Of a DNA stretch of 64,000 bases, positions 62,328 through 64,000 are shown piece by piece. The stretch is taken from the NCBI GenBank assembly GCA_047608145.1, contig JASGDC010000019.1:12634-76633 (forward strand), in the 5' to 3' direction. The position numbers and the translations under genes are program-made. The notes beneath the pieces were generated by a model that saw only the letters and a program-made list of their open reading frames with translations, searched no databases and was not told where the DNA came from. The first letter of the stretch is position 1; every line of letters begins with the position of its first letter. This DNA comes from JASGDC01 sp047608145 (lineage in GTDB: Bacteria; Actinomycetota; Actinomycetes; Actinomycetales; Micrococcaceae).

Positions 62328-63321
62328 AATTTGCCACAACTAGAGTGATTATTGCACCTGCAATAGCCCAAGTAGCGATAACTGCGATATTACTTCCAGT
62401 ATTTACGCCGTCAAAATAAACTAAGCTACGTACAGCTGAGGTACCAGCTCCATTAGGTAAGAAACCACCTATATCACGCCAGAATCCTGGAAGTAAGTAA
62501 GACTGATAAGGTCCACCAGCACTTGGGTTACCAAGTACCACAAAGACTAATACCGTAAGACCAATACCAATTACCCCGAAGAGTGATTGGAAAGCCATGG
62601 TAACTGTAGCTGCAGATATTACAAGTAAAGTTCCAATTAAACCTAGCTGTGGGATATGACCAGTAAGCGCTCCTAATTGCTTATCAACGATTAAAGCTGC
62701 ACCAAACCCTGATGCAAATGCATAAGGAACTATCGCACCGATTCGCATGATTGCACGATTTAGATTTATCGGTTTAGACCCTTTTGAAACACCTAAAAGT
62801 GCAGCAAATAAATAGCCACCAACAATCCAACCAATTACCAAATAGAAAGAAGTAAGACCTCTATAGTCTCCTTCCTGAGTTGGTACGATGTCATCCACAG
62901 TTAAAGTACGATGTTGAGCTGTAGCAACTTGCTGCATTGTAGTCTCAACTGCTTGTTTCAGCGAATCACCACTAGCTGATACCACTACGAGTTTATCGGT
63001 CGTAGCGGTAGGATTCATGACATAAACCCCATACAGATTCTCATGTTTCAGCTGATTCTTGCCATCTTCTTCACTGGCCAATGCTTGTGCTTTAACTGGA
63101 TGACCATCAATATCATTTAACTGCTTAACTAAATTAGCTTTAACTGAATCTGGCGCCACCACACCAACAGGTATTTCATCAGCCTTTGGTTTATGAAAAG
63201 CACCTACATAGGACGCAATGAACCCAAATTGTAATAACAATACACCCACGAGCATAAGCAAAGTTCTAACGGATACTGCATCATTTAACTCATGTAAAAA
63301 ACTTGTCTTATTTTTAGCCAT
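62296..63321 (-). CDS. YhgE/Pip-like ABC-2-type membrane protein
   Basis: 341 aa. One N-terminal helix (about 18-42), an extracytosolic domain of about 120 residues, then about five helices, the YhgE/Pip or DUF3533 layout. C-terminal PYQSYLLPGFWRDIGGFLPNGA is typical. Relatives include phage-infection protein and type VII secretion accessory proteins. Role here unknown. Follows the small hydrophobic gene by five bases. Confidence 0.78.
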   Translation of the reverse strand: MAKNKTSFLHELNDAVSVRTLLMLVGVLLLQFGFIASYVGAFHKPKADEIPVGVVAPDSVKANLVKQLNDIDGHPVKAQALASEEDGKNQLKHENLYGVYVMNPTATTDKLVVVSASGDSLKQAVETTMQQVATAQHRTLTVDDIVPTQEGDYRGLTSFYLVIGWIVGGYLFAALLGVSKGSKPINLNRAIMRIGAIVPYAFASGFGAALIVDKQLGALTGHIPQLGLIGTLLVISAATVTMAFQSLFGVIGIGLTVLVFVVLGNPSAGGPYQSYLLPGFWRDIGGFLPNGAGTSAVRSLVYFDGVNTGSNIAVIATWAIAGAIITLVVANFSKKPESVES

Positions 63322-63326
63322 AATAC

Positions 63327-63779
63327 TTAGTACTTTACCACCAGATTTGCTCCGATAAGTAGTAAAAATGCTAAAGCTACTTGTGCATAATTGATTTTAA
63401 AGAAAAACTTTAAACTACATACAAACACTACTGCTTGAACTATAGCCATCAAAAACTGCATAACTGTAATATTTGCACCAGTAATCATCATCTTTAACCA
63501 AGTTACATCGTTATAAAGAACTAACTGTATTATCAATAAAACTGCTTCTATACTTTTACTACCTATTAATATGACAAGCAACAATAATATTGCTGTTTGG
63601 ATGCTAATTTGGAATTCAAAGATTATTAATAATATCCATAACCATAAGAAACTTAAAAGTGTAGTTAATAATGCTTCGGGTAGAACTGAAATTAGCCCCT
63701 CTTTTGACCTGCTGAAAGGCTCAATACTCACTTTTACCCCAATGAATAGTGCCAAAGTAATCATCGATAGAATAGTCAT
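63327..63779 (-). CDS. Hypothetical hydrophobic membrane protein
   Basis: 150 aa with four predicted helices (about 2-16, 36-75, 95-120, 128-148). No recognised motif. Same strand and probably same operon as the YhgE-like gene. The 221 bases upstream to the window end contain a short hydrophobic stretch on the plus strand (LDILVVLTALLP) without a start codon, and nothing else. Confidence 0.6.
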   Translation of the reverse strand: MTILSMITLALFIGVKVSIEPFSRSKEGLISVLPEALLTTLLSFLWLWILLIIFEFQISIQTAILLLLVILIGSKSIEAVLLIIQLVLYNDVTWLKMMITGANITVMQFLMAIVQAVVFVCSLKFFFKINYAQVALAFLLLIGANLVVKY

Positions 63780-64000
63780 TAATCGATAATAGTGGTTAAC
63801 AGTAAAAGTAGTATCACGGTACGAGACACTGTTTGATGATTGGAAAAATACTTAACCAATGAAAAATCCATGAGGGAATTATATACTTGCTGGACAAGCC
63901 AGCTTGGATATTTTAGTTGTACTCACAGCATTACTGCCATGTGTAGAACTTAGCCTATTCTTATTAGGCGTATTTGTCGCTTGATTAAAAGGGTAACCAA

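Overview
The window is AT-rich, but its gene content is actinobacterial: RbpA, a polyprenol-phosphate-mannose synthase, a resuscitation-promoting factor under a c-di-AMP riboswitch, a HelY-type helicase, and the TatC-TatA-PafBC-FKBP-TrmI block that normally flanks the actinobacterial proteasome genes. Abundant PTS and phospho-beta-glucosidase genes suggest a low-GC, sugar-fermenting, probably host-associated actinobacterium. The species cannot be fixed from sequence alone. Several genes have a -10 box 6 to 8 bases before the start codon and no ribosome binding site, consistent with leaderless transcripts.

Layout. 1-2.9 kb: an extracytosolic flavin electron-transfer cassette (FMN-binding anchor protein, ApbE flavinyltransferase, RnfD/NqrB-like membrane domain fused to a ferredoxin-NADP-reductase-like module), then a convergent MarR regulator. 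3.8-8.3 kb: a complete PTS (EI, HPr, EIIA, EIIB and a divergent GlcNAc/glucose-type EIIC with a long charged tail). 8.4-13.9 kb: CutC, RbpA, Ppm1 and an amidohydrolase. 14.7-18.8 kb: a cellobiose-type PTS operon with a GH1 phospho-beta-glucosidase. 19.2-28.9 kb: the conserved helY-tatC-tatA-pafBC-fkbP-trmI-M50-HAD core, without arc, dop, pup, prcBA or pafA. 29.1-30.6 kb: a second GH1 enzyme.

30.6-54 kb is an accessory, decaying region. It holds pseudogenes of a DUF6157 protein, a GyrI-like protein and an AbiEii toxin, a truncated VOC gene, a broken IS607-type element (serine recombinase plus a split TnpB-like gene), a TnpB remnant beside tRNA-Leu, a copper-resistance operon, an AAA ATPase behind four 23-bp tandem repeats, a Tat-exported RCC1-repeat protein behind a G10 tract, and DNA-repair and detoxification genes (TagI, Mpg, MsrA, nitroreductase, aldo/keto reductase). 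54-64 kb returns to envelope and core functions: a DUF1906 lysin-like protein paired with a Tat-signal protein, Rpf with its riboswitch, a DsbA-like oxidoreductase, a CPBP protease, a DEAD-box helicase with a putative attenuator, and membrane proteins.

Best leads: (1) the G10 tract between TTGACT and TACGGT upstream of the RCC1 gene, a candidate phase-variable promoter; (2) the four-unit 23-bp array directly upstream of the AAA_14/DUF4143 ATPase gene; (3) a hairpin that would compete with P1 of the rpf c-di-AMP riboswitch; (4) the signal-less DUF1906 protein translationally coupled to a Tat-signal protein; (5) the proteasome-less PafBC locus; (6) the IS607 element whose TnpB lacks the usual zinc ribbon. 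Several small genes (37, 51 and 59 codons) and multi-lesion pseudogenes were found by reading intergenic DNA.
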